Assembly: GCA_963811595.1 (NCBI GenBank)
Contig: CAWERW010000016.1
Coordinates: forward strand, 248,001 to 312,000
Length of the DNA: 64,000 nt
Direction of reading: 5' to 3'
Source: DASQFQ01 sp963811595
GTDB lineage: Bacteria; Actinomycetota; Thermoleophilia; Solirubrobacterales; Solirubrobacteraceae
The notes under the pieces are model-generated. The model searched no databases. It was given only the letters and a program-made list of their open reading frames with translations, and was not told the origin of the DNA. Shown one piece after another: positions 42,294-50,009 of the stretch; within the stretch, counting starts at the first letter, position 1, and each line of letters starts with the position of its first letter. The position numbers were made by a program, and so were the translations under genes.

Positions 42294-42769
42294 GCATCGA
42301 ACACGCCGGGCCGTTCCAGGTCCTCACCGAGGAGGCCCACGAGGACGCGGCCGAGCTGCTGTTCCTGCCGGACGCCACGGCGAACGACTGGGCGACGATC
42401 TTCTCCCACGCCGAGGTGCGCGAGGTGCCGGCGGGCCTGGCGCTCGTGCAGGCGGGCGAGGCGGACCGCGCGCTGTACCTGCTGATCGACGGCAGCCTGT
42501 CGGTGCAGATCCCGCGCGAGGAGACCGCGTTCAAGTCGATCGACGCGCCGTCCGTGGTGGGCGAGCTGGCGTTCTTCGACGGCGCGCCGCGCTCGGCGAC
42601 GCTGACCGCGCTGACCGACGTGCAGGTGGTGCGGATCGACATCGACGGCTTCCGCCGCCTGTCGGACGCGGCGCCGGCGCTGGCCGAGTCGATGCTGATG
42701 GACCTCGCCCGCATCCTCTCGCTGCGCCTGCGCATGGCCAGCGACGTGATCGCGAGCCTGCGCGGGTGA
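42290..42769 (+). CDS. Stand-alone cyclic-nucleotide-binding domain protein
   Basis: 159 residues from ATG 42290, inside the cyclase stop (ATGA). Residues ~25-145 form a CAP/CNB beta-barrel: FSHAEVREVPAGLALVQAGEADRALYLLIDGSLSVQI, then the phosphate-binding cassette GELAFFDGAPRSATLTAL with the conserved Glu and Arg, then VQVVRIDIDGF. There is no DNA-binding helix-turn-helix, so this is not a Crp-type regulator. It probably binds cAMP and acts by protein contact. Its own stop overlaps the next gene start by 4 bp (GTGA). Confidence 0.88.
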   Translation: MSIEHAGPFQVLTEEAHEDAAELLFLPDATANDWATIFSHAEVREVPAGLALVQAGEADRALYLLIDGSLSVQIPREETAFKSIDAPSVVGELAFFDGAPRSATLTALTDVQVVRIDIDGFRRLSDAAPALAESMLMDLARILSLRLRMASDVIASLRG

Positions 42770-43833
42770 CACTGCGGGTCGTGCTTCTCGCGGCGCTCGC
42801 CGCGCTGCTCGTCGCCGCGCCCGCGGACGCGCGGAGCGTGCCGCGGGGATGGCTCGGCGTGCAGGTCGACGGGCCGCTGACCGAGCCGGGCAACGCGCTC
42901 GGGGGCGAGTACGACCTGATGGCGTCCGCGGGCGCGGAGACGGTGCGGACGGCGTTCGACTGGCGGGCGGCCCAGCCGGTCGCCGGCGGGGCGGTGGACT
43001 TCGCGGCGACCGACGCGGTGGTCGCGGCGGCGGCCGCGCGGCGGTTGCGCGTCATCCCGGTCGTGCACCGGACGCCTGACTGGGCGGCGGAGCGACCCGG
43101 TGACGGCGCAGCGTCCGCGCCGCGGGGGACGGACGCGTTCACCGCGTACCTGACGGCTCTGGTCGGCCGCTACGGGCCGCGCGGCTCGCTGTGGGCCGAG
43201 CAGCCGGGGCTGCCGCGGATGGCGATCCGCGATTGGCAGATCTGGAACGAGCCCAACCTCACGCGCTACTGGACGACGCAGCCGTTCGCGCGCCCGTATG
43301 TCGCGCTGCTGCGGGCCTCACGTCGTGCCCTGCGCGCGGCCGACCCTGGATCGCGGACGATCCTGGCGGGGCTGCCGAACGAGTCGTGGATCGCGCTGCG
43401 CTCGATCTACAAGGCGGGCGGGCGCGGGACGTTCGACGCGGTGGCGCTGCACCCGTACACGGGGAAGCCGCGCAACGTGATCAAGCTGATCCGGTTCGCG
43501 CGGCGCGAGATGCGGCGCGCTCGCGACGGGCGGCGGCCGGTGTGGCTGACCGAGCTGTCGTGGCCGGCGTCGAAGGGCAAGACCGGCGGCGCGCCGGGGT
43601 TCGTGACGACCGAGCGCGGTCAGGCGTCGCGCTTGAAGCTCGCACTGAAGCTGCTGGCGAAGGAGCGCAAGCGGCTGAAGATCGAGCGGGTGGTCTGGTA
43701 CACGTGGCTCTCGCGCGAGGGCTCGGCGAACTCGTTCGACTGGTCGGGGCTGCGGCGCCAGCGCGGCGGCTCGATCGTCACCGCTCCGTCGTACGCCGAG
43801 TTCCGGCGCGCGGCGCGGCGGCTCAGCCGTTAG
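42766..43833 (+). CDS. Secreted clan-A glycoside hydrolase-like protein
   Basis: 355 residues from GTG 42766. A signal peptide covers residues 1-22 (LLAALAALLVAAPADA). A (beta/alpha)8 barrel follows: GWLGVQVDG, ETVRTAFDWRAAQP, VIPVVHRTPDWA, IRDWQIWNEPNLTRYW with the acid/base Glu162, FDAVALHPYTG and VWLTELSWP with the nucleophile Glu264. The W-N-E-P-N and T-E-x-x-W/P spacing fits clan GH-A families such as GH5/GH39. The substrate is unknown. It is translationally coupled to the cyclase/CNB pair, hinting that cAMP signalling is tied to extracellular glycan handling. Its end overlaps the convergent GT4 gene by 11 bp. Confidence 0.78.
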   Translation: MTLRVVLLAALAALLVAAPADARSVPRGWLGVQVDGPLTEPGNALGGEYDLMASAGAETVRTAFDWRAAQPVAGGAVDFAATDAVVAAAAARRLRVIPVVHRTPDWAAERPGDGAASAPRGTDAFTAYLTALVGRYGPRGSLWAEQPGLPRMAIRDWQIWNEPNLTRYWTTQPFARPYVALLRASRRALRAADPGSRTILAGLPNESWIALRSIYKAGGRGTFDAVALHPYTGKPRNVIKLIRFARREMRRARDGRRPVWLTELSWPASKGKTGGAPGFVTTERGQASRLKLALKLLAKERKRLKIERVVWYTWLSREGSANSFDWSGLRRQRGGSIVTAPSYAEFRRAARRLSR

Positions 43834-44852
43834 GCGCGCCGCCCGGCGCGCTCGCGCCGCCGGCGGACAGCGCATCGAGGAGGTCGTCGACCCGCCGGGC
43901 GGTCGCCGCCCACGTGAATCCCTTCGCGCGCGCCAAGCCCGCCGCCCGCAGCCGCTCGCGCTCGTGGTCATCGCCAAGCAGCTGCCGCGCCGCCTCGGCG
44001 ACCTCGTCGGGCGGCGCCAGCCGCGCCGCCCCGCCGGCCGCCTCCGGGAGCGCCGTCGTGTCGCTGCAGACCACGGGCGTCCCGCACGCCATCGCCTCGA
44101 GCACCGGCAGCCCGAAGCCCTCGTAGAGGCTCGGGAGCGCGAACACCTGCGCGCCCGCGTAGAGGCCGGGCAGCAGGTGGTCGGGCACCGCGCCCAGGTG
44201 ACGCAGCCGCTCCAGCCCCGCCTCGCGCGCGAACTGGGGCCTGTGCCCGCCGGCCACGACGACCTCGATGTGCTCGGTCAGCGCCACGAGCGCCCTGAGG
44301 TTCTTGCGCGCGGTCTGGGAGGCGACGCAGAGGACGTACGGCTGCGTCAGGCCGAGCGCCCGCCGCGCGCGCTTCCGCGTCCGCATCGGGCGTGAACGCC
44401 GGGTCCACGCCGCCCGGGATGACGGTCGCCTCGACGCCCACGAGCTCGCTCAGCTCGCCGCGCGAGAACTCGGATACGGTCACGACGTGCAGCGCGCGAC
44501 GGGCCAGGGCCGGGAGGATTCGTCGCTGCCACGCCGCGTAGGCGCCGGAGTACCACTCGGGATGGCGGAGCGCCGCGGCGTCGTGGATGACGATCACGTT
44601 GCGCGGGTGCGCGAGCGGAGCGAGGTTGGCGGGGCACAGCAGCGTCTGGTTGCGGGCTATGGCCGGCAGCACGAACTGCTCCCACGCGTGGCCGGCGCGG
44701 TGGACGAGCCGCGGGCGGGGCTTGAGGACCTCGTAGCGGTCCGGGCGCAGGGCGGGCAGGCGCGTCGCGAGCTCGCGCGCCCATCGCTCGACCCCGCCGA
44801 GCTCGGGGCGCGCGGCGGCGCGGGCGTCGATGGCGATGCGGTGACCGGGCAG
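43823..44852 (-). pseudogene. GT4 glycosyltransferase (frameshifted as sequenced)
   Basis: The 5' frame gives RIAIDARAAARPELGGVERWARELATRLPAL, VLPAIARNQTLLCPANLAPL, VIVIHDAAALRHPEWYS and VTVSEFSRGELSELVGVEATVIPGGVDPAFTPDAD. The 3' frame gives ARRALGLTQPYVLCVASQTARKNLRALV, LPGLYAGAQVFALPSLYEGFGLPVLEAMACGTPVVCSD. The switch lies at a GC-dinucleotide run near 44364-44372, consistent with one base gained or two lost. The start is uncertain: a CTG at 44852 is the closest in-frame codon, and an ATG at 44930 would overlap the divergent gene. The fold is a GT4 mannosyl/rhamnosyltransferase-like GT-B enzyme with the E-x7-E motif. It is either a real lesion or a sequence error. Confidence 0.7.
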
Positions 44853-44857
44853 CGGGC

Positions 44858-45919
44858 GTGAGGGTCGGGGTCGACGGGCGCAGCCTGGTCGGCGGCGGGG
44901 CACGCGGGGTGGCGCACTATACGGCTGCACTGCTCGAGGCCCTGGCGAGCGAGTTCCCCGGCGACGAGTACCGCGTGCTGCTGCCGCGCGGGTCGGCGTC
45001 CGTGCCGGCGGGCGTGGTGCCGGTCCGGAGCGCGCTGCCGGCGCGGGCGCTGTTCGGCGCCGCTGCGGTGGCCCGTCGCCCGACTCTGTCGGCGCTGCTG
45101 CCGGGCTGCGACGTGATCTGGGCGCCCGCCCCGGCCCCGCTGGCGCCGGGGTCGACCCCGTTCGTGTTGACGGTCCACGACCGCTCGTGGGAGGAGCGGC
45201 CGCAGGACTTCACGGCGTACGAGCGGCTGTGGCACCGGCTCGCCCGGCCGCGGCGGTTGGCGCGGCGGGCGGCGCGGGTGCTGTGCGACACCGAGGTCGT
45301 GCGGGGCGAGGTGATCCGCGCGTGGGGGCTGTCGCCGGAGCGGGTCCGGGCGGTGCCGCTGGCGCCGCGCGCGCTTGGACGCGGCGTCGCGGAGGGTCGC
45401 TATTACCTGTTCGTCGGGGCCCTCGAGCCGCGCAAAGCCCCGGACATCCTCATCGAGGGGTTCGGTCTCGCCCGGCAGCGAGGGCTCGAGGCCGAGCTCC
45501 TCGTCGCCGGCGAGGGCCGCGTGTCGGTCGATGCGCCTGGGGTCCGGCGGCTCGGGCGGGTCGACGACCTCGGCCCGCTGTACGCCGGCGCATTGGCGGT
45601 CGTGCTGCCGTCGTGGCTCGAGGGCTTCGGGCTGCCGCCGGTCGAAGGGCTCGCCGCGGGCGCGCCCGCAGTCGTCAGCGACCTGCCGGTGCTGCGCGAG
45701 GTGCTCGGTGGCGGGGCGCTGTACGTGCCGCCGGGCGATGCTTCGGCGCTGGCGGACGCGCTGCTGGCCGTGGCTCGTGAGCCGGCGCTCCGCGCGCGGC
45801 TGTTGGAGGCCGGCCGGGAGCACATCGCTCGGCTGAGCTGGGCCTCGACCGCGCGGCAGACCCGCGAAGTGCTGGTCGAGGCTGCCGGCGAACGGCGCAT
45901 TGAGGGGAAGTCCCGATGA
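44858..45919 (+). CDS. GT4 glycosyltransferase
   Basis: 353 residues from GTG 44858. RVGVDGRSLVGGGARGVAHYTAALLEALASEFPGDEYRVL is the GT4 acceptor-domain start. The donor domain has RYYLFVGALEPRKAPDILIEGFGLARQRGLEAELLVAGEG and DLGPLYAGALAVVLPSWLEGFGLPPVEGLAAGAPAVVSDLP with E-x7-E. It is close in type to the frameshifted GT4 gene that diverges from it, so the two may be ancient duplicates facing each other. Inferred: cytoplasmic sugar transfer in surface-glycan assembly. The GT2 gene follows after 61 bp. Confidence 0.88.
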   Translation: MRVGVDGRSLVGGGARGVAHYTAALLEALASEFPGDEYRVLLPRGSASVPAGVVPVRSALPARALFGAAAVARRPTLSALLPGCDVIWAPAPAPLAPGSTPFVLTVHDRSWEERPQDFTAYERLWHRLARPRRLARRAARVLCDTEVVRGEVIRAWGLSPERVRAVPLAPRALGRGVAEGRYYLFVGALEPRKAPDILIEGFGLARQRGLEAELLVAGEGRVSVDAPGVRRLGRVDDLGPLYAGALAVVLPSWLEGFGLPPVEGLAAGAPAVVSDLPVLREVLGGGALYVPPGDASALADALLAVAREPALRARLLEAGREHIARLSWASTARQTREVLVEAAGERRIEGKSR

Positions 45920-45980
45920 CGCCGCCCGCCGCCCACCGCCCTCCTTCGGCGCCCCCCGCGACCGACCGCGCTCTCCCTCA

Positions 45981-46859
45981 ATGACGCCGTTTTCCGTTGT
46001 CGTCGTGCTGCACGACTCCGCCGGCCCGCTCCCGGCGCTCCTCGGCTCGCTCGGCCGTCTCGCGGAGCCGCCGCAGCTCGTCGTGGTGGACACCGCGTCC
46101 TCGGACGACGGTCCCGCGCTTGCCCGTGCCGCGGGCGCGGAGGTCGTCGAGCTCGGCGCGAACCCGGGCTTCGGCGCCGCCAACAACGCGGGCGTCGAGC
46201 GGGCGCGGCACGACCTCACCGTGCTGCTCAACCCGGATTGCGAGCTGCTCGACGGATCGCTCGCCCGGCTGGCCGAGCGTGCCCGCGACGGCCGCCTGTG
46301 GGTGCCGCGGCTGCTCAACGCCGACGGCTCCGTCCAGCGCTCCGCGCATCCGCTGCCGGGCACCGTCGGCGCGCTCCTGCCCGCGCTCGTCCACCCGCCG
46401 CTGCTCCCCCGCGAGCTGCGCCTCCGCGCCGAGCCCTACCGCGCCGAGCGGCCGCGGAGCGTCGGCTGGGCGATCGCGGCCTGTGTGGCGGCGCGGACGG
46501 ACGTGCTGCGCCGGCTCGGCCCGTTCGATCCGCGGCAGTTCCTGTTCTTCGAGGACATGGACCTGTGCCTGCGCGCCCGCGCCGCCGGCGTGCCGACCGT
46601 GCTCGACCCGTCGGTCCGCATCCGCCACCTCGGCGGCCACGCCACGCGCGCCGCCTATGCCGGCGAGCCGCACGAGCTGCTGGCGCGGCGGCGGCGCGAG
46701 GTCGTCGCCGCCAATCTCGGCGCGCGGGCCGCGGCGCTCGACGACCTCGCCCAGGCGCTCACGTTCGCCACGCGCGCCGCCGCCCGCCGGGCCGGTGGAC
46801 GGGAAGCTGACCGCGAGCACGCTCAACTGGCCGCAGTCCTGCGAACCCGGGCACAATGA
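45981..46859 (+). CDS. GT2 glycosyltransferase (rhamnosyltransferase-like)
   Basis: 292 residues from ATG 45981. A GT-A fold is shown by FSVVVVLHDSAGPLPALLGSL, LVVVDTASSDDGPALARAAG, NPGFGAANNAGVERARHDLTVLLNPDCELLDGSL (N-P-D at the metal position), VGWAIAACVAARTDVLRRLGPFDPRQFLFFEDMDLCLRARAAG with the E-D-x-D-L catalytic motif, and IRHLGGHATR. These are typical of rhamnosyl/galactosyl GT2 enzymes such as WbbL. The stop overlaps the start of the GNAT gene by 4 bp (ATGA). Confidence 0.9.
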   Translation: MTPFSVVVVLHDSAGPLPALLGSLGRLAEPPQLVVVDTASSDDGPALARAAGAEVVELGANPGFGAANNAGVERARHDLTVLLNPDCELLDGSLARLAERARDGRLWVPRLLNADGSVQRSAHPLPGTVGALLPALVHPPLLPRELRLRAEPYRAERPRSVGWAIAACVAARTDVLRRLGPFDPRQFLFFEDMDLCLRARAAGVPTVLDPSVRIRHLGGHATRAAYAGEPHELLARRRREVVAANLGARAAALDDLAQALTFATRAAARRAGGREADREHAQLAAVLRTRAQ

Positions 46860-47383
46860 CGCGCGTGTCGATCCGGCTCCTCAAGGCATCGGACCGTGAC
46901 GCCTTCCTCGAGATGGTCCACCACAGCCGTGAACTGCACCGGCCGTGGGCGTACCCGCCCGAGCGCGCCGACCAGTTCGACGAGCTCCTGAGCCGCTGCG
47001 CGCGCGACGACTTCGCCTGCTTCGTCGTGATCGACGACGAGTCGGGCGAGATCGCGGGCGTCTTCAACATCTCCCAGATCGTCCGCGGCTCGTTCCAGTC
47101 CGCCTTCCTCGGGTACTACGGCTCGGCCCGCCACGCGGGCCAGGGGCTGATGAAGGAGGGCCTCCGGCTCGTGCTCGACTACGCGTTCGGCCCGCTCTCG
47201 CTGCACCGCATCGAGGCGAACATCCAGCCCGGCAACGCCGCCTCGATCGCGCTCGCCCGCGGCGCCGGCTTCCGCCTCGAGGGCTACTCCCCGCGCTACC
47301 TCCTGATCGGGGGCCAGTGGCGCGACCACGAGCGCTACGCGCTCACGGTCGACGAGCGCGCGAAGAGCGACGGCGCGAGCTGA
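46856..47383 (+). CDS. RimJ/RimL-type GNAT acetyltransferase
   Basis: 175 residues from ATG 46856, coupled to the GT2 gene by an ATGA overlap. It has SIRLLKASDRDAFLEMVHHSRELHRPW, YYGSARHAGQGLMKEGLRLVLDYAFGPLSLHRIEANIQPGNAASIALARGAGFRLEGYSPRYL and WRDHERYALTVDE, all matching RimJ-like N-acetyltransferases. A-G-Q-G-L-M supplies the acetyl-CoA loop. It may acetylate a ribosomal protein N-terminus or a small molecule; linkage to the GT2 gene makes a sugar or glycan precursor possible too. The 3' end overlaps the DUF559 gene by 49 bp. Confidence 0.85.
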   Translation: MTRVSIRLLKASDRDAFLEMVHHSRELHRPWAYPPERADQFDELLSRCARDDFACFVVIDDESGEIAGVFNISQIVRGSFQSAFLGYYGSARHAGQGLMKEGLRLVLDYAFGPLSLHRIEANIQPGNAASIALARGAGFRLEGYSPRYLLIGGQWRDHERYALTVDERAKSDGAS

Positions 47384-48234
47384 GCGATCACCGCCTCCGG
47401 CTCGGCGGTGATCTGTCGCCAGGTGAGGCGGATGACGCGATAGCCGTGGTTGGTGAGTTCGGCGTCCCGGCGCCGGTCTCGCTCGAACGAACGGCGCGTC
47501 GAGTGGAACGCGTAGCCGTCGACCTCGACCACGAGGCGGTGATCGGGCCAGAGGAAGTCGACTTCGTAGCCGGCGACACGGGCGTTGGTCAGGGGCTCGG
47601 GAAGCCGCGCGGCGCGGATGAGCTCGAGCAGGCGGCGCTCGGCTTCGGAGCGGGTGAGTCGGGGCTCCGCCTGCGTTGCCTGGCGCAGCGCCGTGACTCC
47701 GCGGTGGTGCGGGTAGCGAGCGAACTGCTCATCGAGGGAAAGGTCCGAGACGAGGCGGAGGACGCGGGCCTCGTTGGCGGCGCGGTCGAGGATGCTCGTG
47801 GGCTCGGTGGCGGCGATGTCGAGGAGCGTGCGCGCTGGTGAGGTGACGGGAATGCCGTGGCGGCGGGTGGCGTCGGCGGCATGGAGGTGGGCGGTCCGGT
47901 GCGCGCGGATGCCGTCGCGGCTCTTCACACCGCTCGCCACGACGGTGACGTGTATCTCGTGAGCCGGCGGCGGGCGGAGATCCCACAGAACTGCGGCGGG
48001 GTAGTGGCTGAGTAGCGCGCCGGGACCGTACGCGAGCACCCCAGCCATGGCGGCTGAGTGCGGCGTTTCCAGAGGGCCGACGAGGTAGACGCCGTAGTGC
48101 CGGCGCCTCAGCCAGCCCTTCGCCACGCGCGCCGCTATCGCATGCGCGCTCAGCCCCACTTCGGCGAGCTGCGCCGCCGTGACCATGCCGTGCTGCCGGC
48201 CGGCGACCGCCAGAACCACCCGATCAACCGGCAT
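47335..48234 (-). CDS. AbiEi-type antitoxin domain plus DUF559 nuclease-like protein
   Basis: 299 residues from ATG 48234. Residues 1-60 are a winged helix (VLAVAGRQHGMVTAAQLAEVGLSAHAIAARVAKGWLRRRHYGVYLV) as in AbiEi antitoxin-domain proteins. A central region (HEIHVTVVASGVK, GIPVTSPARTLLDIA) follows. The last ~110 residues are a DUF559 domain (GYEVDFLWPDHRLVVEVDGYAFHSTRRSFERDRRRDAELTNHGYRVIRLTW), a Vsr/MutH-like fold with E-V-D and E-V-D-G acidic residues. Such fusions are abundant in actinobacteria and their function is unproven. No toxin partner gene is adjacent. The start codon lies inside one unit of the palindromic repeat at 48228-48343. Confidence 0.8.
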   Translation of the reverse strand: MPVDRVVLAVAGRQHGMVTAAQLAEVGLSAHAIAARVAKGWLRRRHYGVYLVGPLETPHSAAMAGVLAYGPGALLSHYPAAVLWDLRPPPAHEIHVTVVASGVKSRDGIRAHRTAHLHAADATRRHGIPVTSPARTLLDIAATEPTSILDRAANEARVLRLVSDLSLDEQFARYPHHRGVTALRQATQAEPRLTRSEAERRLLELIRAARLPEPLTNARVAGYEVDFLWPDHRLVVEVDGYAFHSTRRSFERDRRRDAELTNHGYRVIRLTWRQITAEPEAVIAQLAPSLFARSSTVSA

Positions 48235-48343
48235 TTCTTCCCCCAAGACCCGCCCCCGTGAGGGGCGGGGGAAGAAATGCCCCTCCTACCGGCATTTCTC
48301 CCTCCGGCGCCCGAGATTCGCTTCGCGGGGGAAGAAATGCCGG
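48228..48343. repeat. Palindromic repeat cluster built from a ribosome-binding-site/start-codon unit
   Basis: Four copies of GGGGGAAGAAATGCCGG occur in alternating orientation: reverse 48228-48244 (perfect), forward 48267-48281 (15 bases), reverse 48289-48305 (two mismatches) and forward 48327-48343 (perfect). Each unit reads as a purine-rich ribosome-binding site followed by ATG. The first supplies the start of the DUF559 gene. Between copies 1 and 2 sits a further CCGCCCC/GGGGCGG stem, so the whole 116 bp can fold into nested hairpins or a cruciform. Confidence 0.8.
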
Positions 48344-48409
48344 TTCCATCCGGACACCCTCCCTCACCTGCCGCCGTTCGCCTGCTCCCTCCGCAGAGTC
48401 GGCACAGAG

Positions 48410-49114
48410 TCAGAACAGTCCGAGCTGAGACTCCTCTGGATCCGGCGCGGACGCCTCGATCTCCTCCACGAGCTCGGGCTCCTCGACGACCGGTTCCGGC
48501 TCCTCGACCACCGGCTGTGGCGGCGGGTCCTGCGCCAGCAGCGCCGGCAGGCGGGCGAAGTCCTCGCGCAGGGTGTCCAGGAGTGAGCGCGTGTAGAGCG
48601 CGGCGGCCGGGTGGTAGATCGGGAAGAGCCGGACGGCGCGCGGGCCGATCACGCGGATCTCCTCGCGGCCGTGCAGGCGGGTGATGCCGGTGGAGGGGTC
48701 GCCTCGGAGGAGCTTGGTGGCGAAGTTGCCGAGCGTGCAGACGACGCGTGGCTCGATCAGGTCGAGCTGCCGGAACAGGTAGTCCTGGCAGTTGTCGATC
48801 TCCTGCGGCAGCGGGTCGCGGTTGCCGGGAGGCCGGCATTTCAAGACGTTCACGACGAAGACGTCCGCGCGGGTGAGCCCGATCTCGCCCAGGAGCTGGT
48901 CGAGCAGCTTGCCCGCCTGCCCCACGAACGGGACGCCCTGCTTGTCCTCGTTCGCGCCCGGCGCCTCGCCGACGAACATCAGGTCGGCGTCCGCGTGGCC
49001 GGAGCCGAACACCACGGTCTGGCGCGTCGAGGCGAGCTGCGGGCAGCGCTCGCAGACCGACGCCTGCCGGAACACGGCCTTCAGCTCCTCGCGGCGTTCC
49101 TCCGCGCTGGGCAT
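48410..49114 (-). CDS. Type-4 uracil-DNA glycosylase with a C-terminal sliding-clamp motif
   Basis: 234 residues from ATG 49114. Cysteines 21, 24, 93 and 109 (CERC, KCRPPGNRD, EIDNCQDYL) match the 4Fe-4S ligands of family-4 UDG. GEAPGANEDKQGVPFVGQAGKLLD (from residue 49) is the uracil-binding motif A region, and FPIYHPAAAL is motif B. The enzyme removes uracil from DNA and is common in actinobacteria and thermophiles. The tail is an acidic Pro/Glu-rich linker ending in QLGLF at the very C-terminus, a good match to the beta-clamp-binding pentapeptide QL(S/D)LF. Recruitment to the replication clamp is therefore inferred. Confidence 0.93.
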   Translation of the reverse strand: MPSAEERREELKAVFRQASVCERCPQLASTRQTVVFGSGHADADLMFVGEAPGANEDKQGVPFVGQAGKLLDQLLGEIGLTRADVFVVNVLKCRPPGNRDPLPQEIDNCQDYLFRQLDLIEPRVVCTLGNFATKLLRGDPSTGITRLHGREEIRVIGPRAVRLFPIYHPAAALYTRSLLDTLREDFARLPALLAQDPPPQPVVEEPEPVVEEPELVEEIEASAPDPEESQLGLF

Positions 49115-49262
49115 GGGACGAGGGTAGCCCGGAGGGCGGCGAGGACGCGCATGGATCCCGCTCCCTGCGGGGTATCATCTGGGGCGAGGCCGTCACCACC
49201 ACGGGACGGACCTCAAAGGCACCGCCCGACCACTGTCCCACCCAACTCCCAGCCGGTATCTC

Positions 49263-50009
49263 GTGCGAGAACTGGACCGGAATCCCTCCGAGTCATCCGT
49301 CCCTGAGCGCTGCGCCATCGTCGGCGCCGGCAGGCTCGGCCACGCCCTGGCGACCGCCCTCGCGGAGGCCGGCGTCGAGGTCGAGGGCCCGCTCGGCCGT
49401 GGCGCGCGACCGACCGCCCCGGTGGTCCTGCTCACCGTGCCGGACGCGGAGATCCGGAGGGCGGCCGAAGCCCTTCCCCTCAATGCGCAGTTGGTCGGTC
49501 ATTGCAGCGGCGCCACGACCCTGGAGCCGCTCGTGGGCCACGAGGCATTCAGCCTGCATCCGCTCATGACCGTGCCCGAAGGCGGCCGCGCCAACTTCGA
49601 AGGCGCCGGGTGTGCGATCGCCGGCTCGACGCCAAGAGCCACGAACGTGGCCAGGGCGCTTGCCGAGGCGCTGAAGATGCGCCCCGTCGAGGTCGCCGAC
49701 CGCGACCGCGCCGCCTACCACGCCGCGGCGTCGATCGCCGCGAACTTCCTCGTGACGCTCGAGGGCCAGGCCGAGCGGCTCGCGGCGACGGCCGGCGTGC
49801 CGCGCGAGCACCTCGTCCCGCTCGCCCGCGCCGCGCTCGAGAACTGGGCGGCGAACGGCGCCGAGCACGCGCTCACCGGCCCCGTGGCCAGGAAGGACGA
49901 AGCCACGATCGAGCGGCAGCGCGCCGCCATCCAGGAGCGCGCCCCCGACCTCCTCGACACGTTCGATGCTCTCGTGGCCGCATCCCGGGTACTACTGGCG
50001 GCGGCATGA
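49263..50009 (+). CDS. Rossmann-fold DUF2520 protein next to panC
   Basis: 248 residues from GTG 49263. RCAIVGAGRLGHALATALAEAGVEV is a dinucleotide-binding GxGxxG motif. VGHCSGATTLEPL and EAFSLHPLMTVPEG are typical of the Rossmann/DUF2520 family related to ProC. The C-terminal half is the helical DUF2520 domain (RDRAAYHAAASIAANFLVTL). In many bacteria this gene sits beside panC/panB; a role as an alternative ketopantoate reductase has been suggested by that context but is not shown here. Its stop overlaps the panC start (ATGA). The 148 bp upstream hold a possible TATCAT -10 (49173-49178) with no clear -35. Confidence 0.82.
   Translation: MRELDRNPSESSVPERCAIVGAGRLGHALATALAEAGVEVEGPLGRGARPTAPVVLLTVPDAEIRRAAEALPLNAQLVGHCSGATTLEPLVGHEAFSLHPLMTVPEGGRANFEGAGCAIAGSTPRATNVARALAEALKMRPVEVADRDRAAYHAAASIAANFLVTLEGQAERLAATAGVPREHLVPLARAALENWAANGAEHALTGPVARKDEATIERQRAAIQERAPDLLDTFDALVAASRVLLAAA

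Noticed and set aside
32302..45905. 17-bp match CGAACGGCGCATTGAGG near 32303 and 45889
   Set aside because: One exact match of this length in 64 kb of GC-rich sequence is near chance expectation, and no flanking similarity was seen.
48277..48684. Plus-strand frame starting in a repeat unit (MPLLPAFLPPAPEIRF)
   Set aside because: It has a start and ribosome-binding-like sequence, but runs antisense through the uracil-DNA glycosylase gene and its composition is that of a shadow frame.
49115..49262. Possible riboswitch upstream of the DUF2520-panC-panB operon
   Set aside because: Some pairing (GGGAC/GTCCC) exists, but no known riboswitch core was recognised.
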